Shown: in pieces, positions 8,683 to 17,441 of the stretch
Layout: every line of letters starts with the position of its first letter
Position numbering within the stretch: position 1 is the stretch's first letter
Origin: Acetobacterium wieringae
Lineage (GTDB): Bacteria > Bacillota > Clostridia > Eubacteriales > Eubacteriaceae
Length of the DNA stretch: 64,000 nucleotides
Direction of reading: 5' to 3'
NCBI RefSeq assembly: GCF_001766835.1
Contig: NZ_LKEU01000033.1
Location: forward strand, 214,575-278,574
Position numbers and translations under genes: made by a program
The notes under the pieces: model-generated
The model's input: only the letters and a program-made list of their open reading frames with translations
Told to the model about the DNA's origin: nothing
The model's database searches: none

Positions 8683-11376
8683 ATGATTACAGTAACAATT
8701 AATAATAAACTATGTCAAGCCGAAGCAGATCAAACCATTCTGCAAGTGGCAACTGATAACGGCATTCATATTCCCACCCTCTGTCACATGGATGGCATCC
8801 ATGATTCTTTTTCCTGTCGAATTTGCGTGGTTGAGGTAGTCGGTGCCCGTACACTGATTCCCGCCTGTGCCGGAAAAGTCGCTGACGGGATGGTCGTCAA
8901 CACGGCTACCGAAAGTGTCCTCAGTGCCCGTCGCAACATCGTCAATCTGCTCTTATCCAACGGTGAACACAATTGTTTATCCTGCGAAAAAAGCGGCGAG
9001 TGCAGCCTGCAGAGCATTGCCTATGAGTTGGGCATCGAAGCGCCACCATTTATCATGGAAAGCATCGAAAAACCAACCGTGGACGATTCTTCCGTGATGA
9101 TTGTTCGCGATAACCGCAAATGTATCCTCTGCCGCCGCTGTGTGACTGCCTGTAATGATATTGTCTGCAACGACGTTTTATCGCTTGGTTTCAGAGGCAG
9201 CGACACTACCGTGATCTGCGATAACAACATCGACATGGGTTCCTCATCCTGTGTGCAATGTGGCCAATGTGTTCAAGCCTGTCCGGTCGGTGCTTTAACT
9301 GATAAAAAATCGATTGGCAAAGCCCGCTCCTGGGAAGTTAAAAAAGTCCGTACCACCTGCCCCTACTGCGGTGTTGGCTGTCAGCTGAACCTGCACGTAA
9401 AAGGTGACAAAATCGTTAAAGTAACCGGCGTCGAAGATGCTTATCCCAATAAAGGCCGTCTTTGTGTTAAAGGTCGCTATGGTTATGACTTTATCTACTC
9501 TCCCGAACGTTTAACAACACCACTGATTAAAGAAAACGGTAAATTCCGGGAAGCGTCCTGGGACGAAGCACTGGATCTGGTTGCCAATAAATTCAAAGAA
9601 ATTATTGCTGCTGATGGTCCCGACGCCGTGGGTGGCATCAGTTGTGCCCGCAGCATCAACGAAGATTCCTACCAGATGCAAAAACTGTTCCGGGCTGCCT
9701 TTAAATCCCCTAATATCGATCATTGCGCCCGAGTCTGTCATGCCCCCACCGTTGCCGGTTTGATCAAATCTTTCGGGACTGGTGGAATGACCAACTCGAT
9801 TGAAGAATTCGCCGACACCAACTGCCTCTTTGTCATCGGCAGCAACATGACAGAAGCTCATCCGGTCGCCTCAACCTTTGTTAAAAATGGTCAACGCAAT
9901 GGCGCTAAACTGATTGTTGTTGATCCCCGAAAAGCCAAACTGGCTGACTATGCTGATGAATTTGCCCAGATTAAAGTAGGTTCCGATGTGGCCTTCCTCA
10001 ACGGTTTGATGAATGTATTAATCACCGAAGATTTATATGACAAAGACTTTGTCCGCGATCACTGTGATAATTTTGATGCATTAAAAGAAAAAGTGCTGGA
10101 ATACCCTCCAAAACGGGCCTCTGAAATCAGCGGTGTGTCCGAAGAGCAGATTATCAGTATTGCCCATATGCTGGCTGACAATAAACCGGGTATGGCCATC
10201 TACACCCTGGGTATCACCGAACATACCTGCGGAACCAATAATGTTATGTCCGTTGCCAATCTGCAGATGCTGCTGGGCAATGTGGGGAAACCAAATACCG
10301 GTGTCAACCCCCTACGAGGCCAGAACAATGTTCAGGGTGCCTGCGATATGGGCGCTCTGCCAAACACCTACCATGGCTACCAGAGCGTTACCGATCCTGC
10401 TGCTAAAGCAAAATTCGAACAGGCCTGGAATGTCGAAGGCCTGCCGGACAAACTGGGTCTGATGATTCCCGATATGTTTGAAAAACTGGAAACCAAAGAA
10501 ATGAAAGCGATCTACATCTTTGGTGAAAATGTTGTCGGAACCGAACCGGATATTTCCCACGTTATCAAATGCCTGGAAGCCGCTGAATTTGTGGTCTGTA
10601 ATGATATCTTCCAGACCGAAACCACCCAATATGCCGATGTTGTTTTACCAGCGGCTGCCTGGAGTGAGGATGAAGGTACTTTCACCAACTGTGAACGCCG
10701 CATCAGTCGGGTTCGCAAAGTCAAAGAAGCACCCGGTATTGCCAAACCAAACTGGTGGATCTTCCGGGAAATCGCCAAACGTTTTGGCCAGACCTGGGAA
10801 GCCGACAGCGGACAGGAATTATGGGATAATGAAATTGCCCCACTTGCGCCCGTCTTTGCCGGAGCGACCTTCGACAAACTTGATCAGGGTGGAATTCAAT
10901 GGCCTTGTAAAACGCCAGAAGATCCCGGCACCCAGATCCTTCATTTAGACGGTAATTTCACCCATGGCAAAGGTCATTTAATGGCCCTTGACTGGACCCC
11001 ACCGGCGGAAGTGCCAGATGCTGACTATCCTTTCACCTTAAGTACCGGTCGACGTCTGTACCACTACCACACCCGGACTCAAACCGGTCGCTGTGAAGGT
11101 CTTAATGAATTGTTGCCTGAAGAATATGCTGATATTTCCGAAGTGGATGCAGCGAGGCTGGGAATCGAACATGGCGAAATGATTGTTGTCAAATCCCGTC
11201 GTGGAACGGTAAAAGTTAAAGCCCAGGTGTCAGAACGGATTCCGGAAGGACTTGTCTGGATGGCCATGCATTACTTTGAAAATAATGCCAACTGGTTAAC
11301 CACCCGGTCTGGTGATACCATCACAAAAACCCCTGAATACAAAGCCTGCGCTGTTGCGATAGAAAAAATTCAATAA
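8683..11376 (+). CDS. fdhA: Formate dehydrogenase catalytic subunit, cysteine type
   Basis: Molybdenum- or tungsten-pterin formate dehydrogenase of 897 residues, interconverting formate and CO2, the first step of the methyl branch of the Wood-Ljungdahl pathway. The N-terminal third is NuoG-like: a [2Fe-2S] domain (about 1-80), the His-ligated site HNCLSCEKSGEC, and two [4Fe-4S] motifs CILCRRC and CVQCGQC. Then comes the molybdopterin domain with its own cluster CPYCGVGC, and the active site RVCHAP, where C352 (TGT codon at 9736-9738) replaces the selenocysteine of many homologues; H353 follows. The C-terminal molybdopterin dinucleotide-binding domain begins near PFTLSTGRRLYHYH. Length and order match the Moorella-type soluble enzyme. 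With the preceding genes it should form a cytoplasmic NAD(P)- and possibly ferredoxin-linked complex. Confidence 0.93.
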   Translation: MITVTINNKLCQAEADQTILQVATDNGIHIPTLCHMDGIHDSFSCRICVVEVVGARTLIPACAGKVADGMVVNTATESVLSARRNIVNLLLSNGEHNCLSCEKSGECSLQSIAYELGIEAPPFIMESIEKPTVDDSSVMIVRDNRKCILCRRCVTACNDIVCNDVLSLGFRGSDTTVICDNNIDMGSSSCVQCGQCVQACPVGALTDKKSIGKARSWEVKKVRTTCPYCGVGCQLNLHVKGDKIVKVTGVEDAYPNKGRLCVKGRYGYDFIYSPERLTTPLIKENGKFREASWDEALDLVANKFKEIIAADGPDAVGGISCARSINEDSYQMQKLFRAAFKSPNIDHCARVCHAPTVAGLIKSFGTGGMTNSIEEFADTNCLFVIGSNMTEAHPVASTFVKNGQRNGAKLIVVDPRKAKLADYADEFAQIKVGSDVAFLNGLMNVLITEDLYDKDFVRDHCDNFDALKEKVLEYPPKRASEISGVSEEQIISIAHMLADNKPGMAIYTLGITEHTCGTNNVMSVANLQMLLGNVGKPNTGVNPLRGQNNVQGACDMGALPNTYHGYQSVTDPAAKAKFEQAWNVEGLPDKLGLMIPDMFEKLETKEMKAIYIFGENVVGTEPDISHVIKCLEAAEFVVCNDIFQTETTQYADVVLPAAAWSEDEGTFTNCERRISRVRKVKEAPGIAKPNWWIFREIAKRFGQTWEADSGQELWDNEIAPLAPVFAGATFDKLDQGGIQWPCKTPEDPGTQILHLDGNFTHGKGHLMALDWTPPAEVPDADYPFTLSTGRRLYHYHTRTQTGRCEGLNELLPEEYADISEVDAARLGIEHGEMIVVKSRRGTVKVKAQVSERIPEGLVWMAMHYFENNANWLTTRSGDTITKTPEYKACAVAIEKIQ

Positions 11377-11435
11377 ACAATAGCTTATTAACGGGAGTGT
11401 TACACCCAATACCATCAGGTTTTCGGTGAGCTCCC

Positions 11436-11533
11436 GTACCGACCAATTGTTAATCTGTTGTTCGCTACGGACTCGGACAGGCGTTGCCGTGTCCGCTCCG
11501 ATGCGTACAACATGATGTAACAATTGTCGGTAC
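11436..11533. repeat. 98-nt palindromic intergenic repeat, copy 1
   Basis: One of three near-identical elements in the window. Ends are inverted repeats (GTACCGACCAATTGTTA against TAACAATTGTCGGTAC, one bulged base); inside are TTGTTCGC against GCGTACAA with one T-T mismatch, and the apical CGGACA/TGTCCG with GGC/GCC. The whole element can fold into one long hairpin. This copy lies between the formate dehydrogenase gene and its accessory genes and has weaker shared flanks than the other copies. Confidence 0.85.
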
Positions 11534-11596
11534 TACATTATCTTAGAGTTCTGACTTTAACACCCCCTTTTTTAACATCTGCACTAACTATTACTA

Positions 11597-11637
11597 TTTC
11601 TAAAAAGCATTGTTATTTAGCCAATGCTTTTTAGAAA
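11597..11637 (+). terminator. Strong hairpin before the FmdE fusion gene
   Basis: Sixteen-base-pair perfect stem TTTCTAAAAAGCATTG / CAATGCTTTTTAGAAA with a 9-base loop. No long T tract follows on the plus strand, so it may be a terminator of limited strength or an RNA-stabilising hairpin separating the formate dehydrogenase genes from the accessory genes. Confidence 0.55.
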
Positions 11638-11690
11638 TAAATATAAATTTATTTGATAGATTGAGATATTACATATTTTAGAGGTGAAAA

Positions 11691-13298
11691 ATGAAATTTG
11701 GCGAATTAACTTATGATGACTATACCCAAAAAATTAAGGCTTTTCATGGCACGGTGGCACCGGGTATCCTGCTGGGGGGCTTTATGGTCAATCTGGCCAT
11801 GGAAAATCTTCCTAAAGAAGGTTTCTATGATGTCATCTGCGAAACAAAAACCTGTTTACCGGATGCCATTCAGCTGCTGACCCCCTGCTCAATTGGCAAT
11901 GGCTGGCTAAAAGTCCTGGATCACGGCCGCTATGCGGCGATCTTTTATGACAAGTACACCGGTGTCGGCATCCGCATTACCATTGATAAAAGCGAACTTG
12001 AAAAATGGGGCGAGATCCATACCTGGTTTTTAAAACTCAAACCCAAACACGATCAGGATTCTGACTTACTGTTTGCCCAAATGCGTCAAGCCGGTACTTC
12101 AGTTTTTAGCATGACACCGGCAAAAGTCCATCAAAACTACCTGAAAAAAGAAAAAATGGGCAAAACCACCACCTGCCCCATTTGCAATGAAACCTATCCG
12201 GCGAAACACGGCAGCATCTGTCGGGGCTGCGCCAGCGATTTACCCTACGATTTAATTCAAGCTGATCAAACGGCGGATGATCCGGCTAATAATCCAACAG
12301 AAGTATTATTAACCAAAACTCCGGTTGCCGAATCAGTGGGGATGCATTTACTTCACGATGTGACCCGCATTATTTATAAAAAAGAAAAAGGGGTGGCATT
12401 TAAAAAAGGCCATGAAATCACCACCGAAAATGTCCAGATGCTCCGGGAACTGGGAAAAAATAATCTATTTGTGGCCGAGCATAATCCTTTTGTCAAAGGT
12501 TATGTCCACGAAGATGAGGCCGCTCTGGCTTTTGCAGACCAGATGTGCGGGTTAAATATGAATTATAACCCGATCCCCAAAGAAGGCCGGATCAATCTGG
12601 TCGCCGAAAGCGATGGGATCTTTGTCGCCGACGAAGCCCAGCTCCAGCTGTTTAATGAATCCCCTGGGGTTATTTGTGCGACCCTACCCAATTATACAGT
12701 GGTTAAAAAGGGCGAGGTGGTAGCCGCTACCCGGGCCATTCCCTTATATATTTCACATACAGACTATTTAAAAGCCCTAAACTGCCTGAAAAAGGAAACT
12801 GTCTTTGCTGTCCATCCCCTGAAGAAAGCCAAAGTTGGTATTTTAATCACTGGCACCGAAGTTTTTGAAAACCTGGTTGAAGACAAGTATACCGAGATCA
12901 TGCAGGCCAAGGTGGAAGCCTATGGCTGTGAGGTGGTGGCCCGAGAAATGGCACCGGATAACGTTGCCACCATCAGTGACAAAATTCATCAGATGATTCA
13001 ATCCGGGGCTGATTTAATTATTACCACTGCCGGACTATCTGTTGATCCTGATGATATGACGCTGGAAGCAATTATTAACGCTGGGGCCAAAGACCTGCTT
13101 TATGGGGTACCGGTGTTGCCGGGTTCAATGCTGGTTACCGCCAAAATCGATGATGTCCAAATCGTCGGCGTCCCAGGATGCGGCATTTATAATGACCGAT
13201 TCAGTTTTGATTTGCTGTTCCCCCGGCTGTTGGCCGATCTGGACATCACCACCAGTGATTTGGCCAAATTGGGCAATGGCGGGTTGTTTTATAAATAA
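11691..13298 (+). CDS. FmdE-domain / molybdopterin-binding fusion protein
   Basis: Protein of 535 residues joining two modules. The first (about 1-150) looks like FmdE, the protein named from formylmethanofuran dehydrogenase operons, with the FHGTVAPGILLG start and Cys/His positions H19, C55 and C66. A zinc ribbon follows (C162, C165, C177, C180). Residues about 205-350 resemble the N-terminal part of MoeA-like proteins (ESVGMHLLHDVTR, FKKGHEIT), and 380-520 is a MoCF/MogA-type molybdopterin-binding domain (KVGILITGTEV, TTAGLSVDPDD, VPVLPGSML). The usual TGG.S motif is changed to TAGLS and the Lys-Pro-Gly turn to LPGSM. Position between formate dehydrogenase and fdhD points to cofactor insertion or modification. 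The exact reaction is unknown. AGAGGTG precedes the start. Confidence 0.8.
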   Translation: MKFGELTYDDYTQKIKAFHGTVAPGILLGGFMVNLAMENLPKEGFYDVICETKTCLPDAIQLLTPCSIGNGWLKVLDHGRYAAIFYDKYTGVGIRITIDKSELEKWGEIHTWFLKLKPKHDQDSDLLFAQMRQAGTSVFSMTPAKVHQNYLKKEKMGKTTTCPICNETYPAKHGSICRGCASDLPYDLIQADQTADDPANNPTEVLLTKTPVAESVGMHLLHDVTRIIYKKEKGVAFKKGHEITTENVQMLRELGKNNLFVAEHNPFVKGYVHEDEAALAFADQMCGLNMNYNPIPKEGRINLVAESDGIFVADEAQLQLFNESPGVICATLPNYTVVKKGEVVAATRAIPLYISHTDYLKALNCLKKETVFAVHPLKKAKVGILITGTEVFENLVEDKYTEIMQAKVEAYGCEVVAREMAPDNVATISDKIHQMIQSGADLIITTAGLSVDPDDMTLEAIINAGAKDLLYGVPVLPGSMLVTAKIDDVQIVGVPGCGIYNDRFSFDLLFPRLLADLDITTSDLAKLGNGGLFYK

Positions 13299-13336
13299 TG
13301 ACGTGCTGTTTAAGAGCAGTTGCAGTAGGGAGAAAC

Positions 13337-14137
13337 ATGGAAGATCTTATCTATGAAAACTATGAAATATTAGAAATCAGTAAAGTCGATCAAGTTTGCA
13401 AATTAACAGAAACCACCAAAAAGGTGATTACCGAAATTTCATTAAAAGTTATGGTCAACGGTGAAGAACTGGTCTCGCTCTTATGTTTGAATCAGTGTCC
13501 GGAAGAACTGGCTTTGGGATTTTTGTATAGTGAAGGGGTGATCAACGCCTATTCTGATGTTGAATCGATCAGCTATAACGACATGCTGTTTGCGGTGATT
13601 ATCACCCTAAAAAAGGATATTCTGATTAATCGACAGGAAAGCTTGCGCAGCATTACCTCTGGCTGCGGCAAGTGTTATACCTATATTAATCCCCTGAAAC
13701 AAAGCCAGTATTGTTCGATTGAAACCGAAAAAACCTTTTCGTTGAATACCATTTTGCAGGTGATGAAAGACTTTTTAACATCGTCTAAAATATTTATGGA
13801 GGTCGGCGGGGTTCACAGTGTGTTATTTTATCACCCCGACTATCAGATTTTAAACGAAGATATTGGCCGTCATAATTGTTTTGATAAGATCACCGGGATT
13901 CTATTAAAAGCTGGCCGCCTTGACTTGGCGTCAGAAAGTATTCTATTTGTCAGCGGACGGATTTCGTCAGAGATTATGACCAAGGCGGTCCGCCTGGGAA
14001 CCCCGATTCTGGTTTCCCGGTCGACCCCAACCACCGCTGCCATCCGGCTGGCCAAACAATATAATATGACCTTATTAGGCTATGTCAGAGGCAACAAAGG
14101 CTATGTCTATGCCAGTCCAGAGCGACTGGCACTGTGA
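13337..14137 (+). CDS. fdhD: Formate dehydrogenase accessory sulfurtransferase FdhD
   Basis: FdhD moves sulfur from a cysteine desulfurase to the molybdenum cofactor before insertion into formate dehydrogenase. The 266-residue protein has the characteristic motif TSGCGKCYT with C110 and C113 (the CxxC pair), preceded by CPEELALGFLYSEGVI and followed by GGVHSVLFY, DIGRHNCFDKI and SGRISSEIMTKA. The ATG at 13337 is chosen because AGGGAG sits 6 bases before it; an earlier ATG at 13298 would add 13 residues without homology. It starts 38 bases after the fusion gene on the same strand. Confidence 0.93.
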   Translation: MEDLIYENYEILEISKVDQVCKLTETTKKVITEISLKVMVNGEELVSLLCLNQCPEELALGFLYSEGVINAYSDVESISYNDMLFAVIITLKKDILINRQESLRSITSGCGKCYTYINPLKQSQYCSIETEKTFSLNTILQVMKDFLTSSKIFMEVGGVHSVLFYHPDYQILNEDIGRHNCFDKITGILLKAGRLDLASESILFVSGRISSEIMTKAVRLGTPILVSRSTPTTAAIRLAKQYNMTLLGYVRGNKGYVYASPERLAL

Positions 14138-14656
14138 TTAACATAATCAATTTTCTAAAATGATATAATTCGTGGCTGCAAAAATAAGCCATTCTTTAAT
14201 AAGCTATCTCTGGCTATCGCCAAAAGATAGCCCTTCGCCTGGAAGGGGTCGCCGTTTTTGATCTCGCCAACATATCAACCTGCAGGATCATTTAACAGAT
14301 AAACCTCCCAATTAAAAACAAACCGGGGGTGTTACGCAAACCCAAATGGATGTTTGAAGTCATTTTTGATGACTCAACAATTCCCGGAAGCCCATGGAAA
14401 ACGCCGATAGCAATCTTTTTGCCAATGCTAAACTGTATATTTATCTAACAAACCCGAAGTTTATAACGGATGCAGTTCTGACCGACCGCACCCGATTAGC
14501 AGCAAAAAGTGGTGTCAAAATGGCAAATTACCCCGGTGCCAGGATAAAAATAGTTTATGGAACGATCCGTTCCTGTTACGGTGACCTTTTGGCGAAGGGC
14601 CTAAATTTCATTTTTCCTTCATTCCCACTGATTTAATCATTTTCACCAAACTAAAT
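14138..14656. other. Intergenic region with hairpins, no clear gene
   Basis: Contains the hairpin GGCTATC/GATAGCC (14212-14232), a small CCCTTC/GAAGGG hairpin, and the 10-base inverted pair GCCCTTCGCC (about 14230) and GGCGAAGGGC (about 14591). A plus-strand open frame at 14394-14636 lacks a ribosome binding site and resembles nothing I know. No tRNA or named riboswitch recognised. Confidence 0.5.
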
Positions 14657-14695
14657 AAAAAAGCATGCCCTTTGATGAGAAGGACATGCTTTTTC
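14657..14695. terminator. Bidirectional terminator
   Basis: AAAAAGCATG...CATGCTTTTT stem with inner CC/GG pairs and T runs on both sides, placed between the fdhD side and the convergent surface lipoprotein gene. Confidence 0.75.
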
Positions 14696-14730
14696 CTGAT
14701 TTGCGGTTCTTTATCAAGCAGGCTGTACCA

Positions 14731-16212
14731 CTATTGCGGTTTTTGACCGCCCTGGGGTTGACCCTGGCCCGGTCCGCCCATGCCTGTCTGTCCGTTGCTG
14801 GTGACCATCCCGGTCAGGGGGATTTCGACGGTCTGACTGCCGCAGATCAGGGTATAGGTTGATCCCTGGGCCAGATCAGGAGTGCTGATCACGACCGATT
14901 GATAGGTTTTATCCGGCGTATAGGAAACCACCGTTTTGCCACTGGCATCGGTCAGTTTTATTTCTGTCCCGGCTGCACAACTCGAGGTCAGATTGTAAAG
15001 CAGGGATGCTTGGGTCGAGGTTTCGGAAAACGACTGAGCCATTCCAGTGCTACCGGCAATCACAACCGTTCCGCCACTGACATCAGCAGTGCCGTTATAA
15101 TCAAGGGCTCCATTGCCATTATTGGTCGGGCCGCTGACTTCTACTGTACCACCTGAGATATAGACATTGCCGTTGCTGTCCAAGCCATCCCCGGAGGCAT
15201 TGACAAAAATGGTACCACCGGCAATTGACAGATAGGCATTGCTGTCTGCCTCCATACCGGCGCCTCGGTCACCGGATTCAGTCTCGGCTGCCCCGGGACT
15301 GGCGGCATTAAAACCATCATCTTTGGAAATCAGATCGATGGTACCACCTTCCACCACAATGGCAGTGCCTTCGAGCCCTTCGTTACTATTTGTGATGTTG
15401 ATGGTTCCGCCAGCGATATAAACATAACCTTTGGTTGCATCTTCATCATTTTGGGAGGTGATCGCTTTCCCGTTTGGTGCAGTGATGGTGATCGTGCCAT
15501 CTTTGATTTTTACCGCATCTTTGGCACTCAGACCATTTTTGGCCGCACTGATCGTGTAAGTACCGCCAGTAATCACCAGATCATCCTTTGAAACAATGGC
15601 ATCTTTATAATTTGCGGTTATATTCAGGGTCCCTTCGCCATTGAGAGTCAGATCAGCCTTGCTGAAAATCACCCCATCGACCGTATTATCATCGGTCTGG
15701 GCGTAGGCGCCACCATCGGTTAAAGTATTGACGGTGTTGGCTGCCAAGGTAATAAACACCTTATTGGCGCTTTTCACATAGATTGGGGCATTGTCGGCAC
15801 AATTGATGGTCGCACCATTTAGCACAATCTGAATCTTATCGGTATCGGCGGCAGCCACAACAATCTGTCCATCAGACAGATTACCGGTGACCACGTAGGT
15901 CCCTTCTTTGGTAATCGTCAGAACCCCATTACTGGCCGTGGCACCGTCTCCGGTTACCTGAATAGTGCTGCCATCCAGAGTGACCTGAACCGCAGTGGCG
16001 TCATCATAGCTTGTTTCCAGGTCACGATCGGTAAATTCCGGATCGACAACAACCGTTGATGTTGGTGACACCACGGCGCTTAAAACAGCAGTCGTTTCAG
16101 TAACTGCCTCGGCGGTGCTTTCAGCCGTTGTCGTCTGTGAATTTGAACTACAACCGCCCAAAAATACCATTATCACTAATAAAAATGGTATCATCCTCTT
16201 TAATCTTTTCAT
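14731..16212 (-). CDS. Cthe_2159-like beta-helix carbohydrate-binding lipoprotein
   Basis: Secreted lipoprotein of 493 residues with a type II signal peptide: basic MKRLKR, hydrophobic run and lipobox FLGGC with C21. A Thr/Ser/Val-rich linker follows, then a long repetitive region with recurring GGTI, GGTV and NGxxTI turns typical of a right-handed parallel beta-helix. Patterns such as GDGLDSNGNVYISGGT and the asparagine/aspartate-rich turns match the carbohydrate-binding domain family first described from Clostridium thermocellum Cthe_2159. The C-terminus is Gly/Gln/Pro-rich. Likely anchored on the outside of the membrane and binding polysaccharide. Homologues are often near CotH and VTC genes; here those are 24 kb away. 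Confidence 0.8.
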   Translation of the reverse strand: MKRLKRMIPFLLVIMVFLGGCSSNSQTTTAESTAEAVTETTAVLSAVVSPTSTVVVDPEFTDRDLETSYDDATAVQVTLDGSTIQVTGDGATASNGVLTITKEGTYVVTGNLSDGQIVVAAADTDKIQIVLNGATINCADNAPIYVKSANKVFITLAANTVNTLTDGGAYAQTDDNTVDGVIFSKADLTLNGEGTLNITANYKDAIVSKDDLVITGGTYTISAAKNGLSAKDAVKIKDGTITITAPNGKAITSQNDEDATKGYVYIAGGTINITNSNEGLEGTAIVVEGGTIDLISKDDGFNAASPGAAETESGDRGAGMEADSNAYLSIAGGTIFVNASGDGLDSNGNVYISGGTVEVSGPTNNGNGALDYNGTADVSGGTVVIAGSTGMAQSFSETSTQASLLYNLTSSCAAGTEIKLTDASGKTVVSYTPDKTYQSVVISTPDLAQGSTYTLICGSQTVEIPLTGMVTSNGQTGMGGPGQGQPQGGQKPQ

Positions 16213-16478
16213 TGAATTCTTTCCTCTCTTTTTCTGTTAGACTTTATGAGGCGTTTTTATATCGGCAATATTCTCACATAATCAGGGATAGACTTTGTAG
16301 TAAATGAGAATCTCTTGATCATTTTAAGGTGCCCGCCTCGCTTTTTTTATTATAGGCGGATTATGTGACGGCTATATGGATAACGGCTGTTTTTTTATTG
16401 AAAGACCGCCTTTTATTTTCTATCATCAGCACTATTCTAAGTCTACAATTCTGGCCATTTCTTTTTTGCAAAGTTTGC

Positions 16479-16507
16479 TTGACATTTTTTGCAAAGCAAA
16501 CTATACT
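16479..16507 (+). promoter_or_regulatory. Promoter and operator of the XRE cassette
   Basis: TTGACA (16479-16484), 17-base spacer, TATACT (16502-16507). A 9-bp inverted repeat AGTTTGCTT (16472-16480) and AAGCAAACT (16494-16502) frames the promoter exactly, and the word TGCAAAG occurs three times between 16467 and 16520. This is the geometry of a repressor site covering -35 and -10, most likely for the small XRE protein encoded downstream. Confidence 0.75.
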
Positions 16508-16549
16508 AAAAATGCAAAGTATGCTATGCAGATTATTAGAAGGTGTCAT

Positions 16550-16756
16550 ATGAAAACACGAATCAAAGAATTACGAAAAGAACGAAAACTCTCCCAAGAA
16601 GAACTGGCCCTGGCGGTGGGCACAACCCGACAGACCATTACCTCCATTGAAGTGGGCAAATATACGGCTTCGCTGGTATTGGCCTATAAAATTGCCCGTT
16701 TTTTCGGGCTGACCATTGAAGAAGTTTTTGACTTTTCAGAAGAAAATGAATTTTAG
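16550..16756 (+). CDS. Small XRE-family transcriptional regulator
   Basis: A 68-residue single-domain helix-turn-helix protein (MKTRIKELRKERKLSQEELA...TRQTITSIEVGKY), of the Cro/YozG-like group that represses its own operon. The start at 16550 is chosen because a longer frame upstream would run through the promoter and operator. It heads a cassette of three small membrane-protein genes with gaps of 2-15 bases. In related cassettes the regulator controls adjacent membrane proteins; here the ligand or signal is unknown. Confidence 0.88.
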   Translation: MKTRIKELRKERKLSQEELALAVGTTRQTITSIEVGKYTASLVLAYKIARFFGLTIEEVFDFSEENEF

Positions 16757-16767
16757 GAGGCAGGATC

Positions 16768-17223
16768 ATGGAAAAATTTAAAAGAACGGTTAAACGAAGA
16801 ATTACCATTTCTTCAGGAATGGCCTTGTTGGCCCTGGTCTTGGGGGCTTATAGCATTTACTCAATCATTACCGCAGATATCTCAACAGCTACCCATTCTG
16901 ACGGTTTTGTGGCAGGATTCCAGTTTGGTCTGATTGTCAGCATTCTGGTACTCTCGGTGATTGACATCATCAAGCTGAGCCTGACGATTAAGGACGAGAC
17001 CAAACTGAAGCTATTATACAATAAAGAACATGACGAACGCATGAAAGCCATCCGCAGCAAAGCGGGGATGCCGCTGATTGCTGTCACCTCAGTGTTGCTG
17101 ATTATTGCCGCTATTATTGCCGGGTACATTAATATCACCGTTTTTTATACCCTGATCATTGCTGTAGCTACCCAACTGTCAGTCAGTGCCGTGGTCAAGC
17201 TTTATTGTATGAAAACCATGTGA
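16768..17223 (+). CDS. Four-helix membrane protein
   Basis: Membrane protein of 151 residues with two hydrophobic pairs (about 15-35, 48-70, 98-120, 122-143) and a charged cytoplasmic loop LLYNKEHDERMKAIRSKAG between the pairs. This resembles DUF2178/YdbT-like small proteins often linked to XRE regulators, but I do not claim a named family. GGAGG lies upstream of the start, and it follows the regulator gene by 11 bases. Confidence 0.7.
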   Translation: MEKFKRTVKRRITISSGMALLALVLGAYSIYSIITADISTATHSDGFVAGFQFGLIVSILVLSVIDIIKLSLTIKDETKLKLLYNKEHDERMKAIRSKAGMPLIAVTSVLLIIAAIIAGYINITVFYTLIIAVATQLSVSAVVKLYCMKTM

Positions 17224-17233
17224 AGGGGGGACG

Positions 17234-17440
17234 ATGATGAAAAATAATCGTTTGTTTCCAGTGATTATCACGATCCTGATGGTCTGTCTGGGCGTCATGG
17301 TCGTTAACTGGCTGATTGTACCCCTGCCAGATTGGAGCGTTCGCAGCTTTGGCCTGCTGATGCTGGCCGACTTGCCGGTTCTGGTTTATTCCCGGATAAA
17401 ACTTAGCAAAACCATCAATAAAAAGAAAGGGAGTTTTTAA
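17234..17440 (+). CDS. Small two-helix membrane protein
   Basis: A 68-residue protein with a hydrophobic segment at about 8-29, a second at 37-52 and a basic tail (RIKLSKTINKKKG). Start ATGATG after a GGGGGG ribosome binding site, 10 bases after the preceding gene. Part of the XRE cassette; function unknown. Confidence 0.65.
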   Translation: MMKNNRLFPVIITILMVCLGVMVVNWLIVPLPDWSVRSFGLLMLADLPVLVYSRIKLSKTINKKKGSF

Positions 17441-17441
17441 T

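Noticed and set aside
9736..9738. Possible selenocysteine in the formate dehydrogenase
   Set aside because: The codon is TGT (Cys), the frame is open through, and no TGA occurs at the active site.
11296..11523. Short frames inside the repeat copies (both this one and 19916-20116 start MLHHVVRIGADTA)
   Set aside because: They repeat only because the DNA element repeats; they run through the hairpin and lack ribosome binding sites.
14394..14636. 80-residue open frame after fdhD
   Set aside because: No ribosome binding site and no recognisable motif; kept only as part of an intergenic description.
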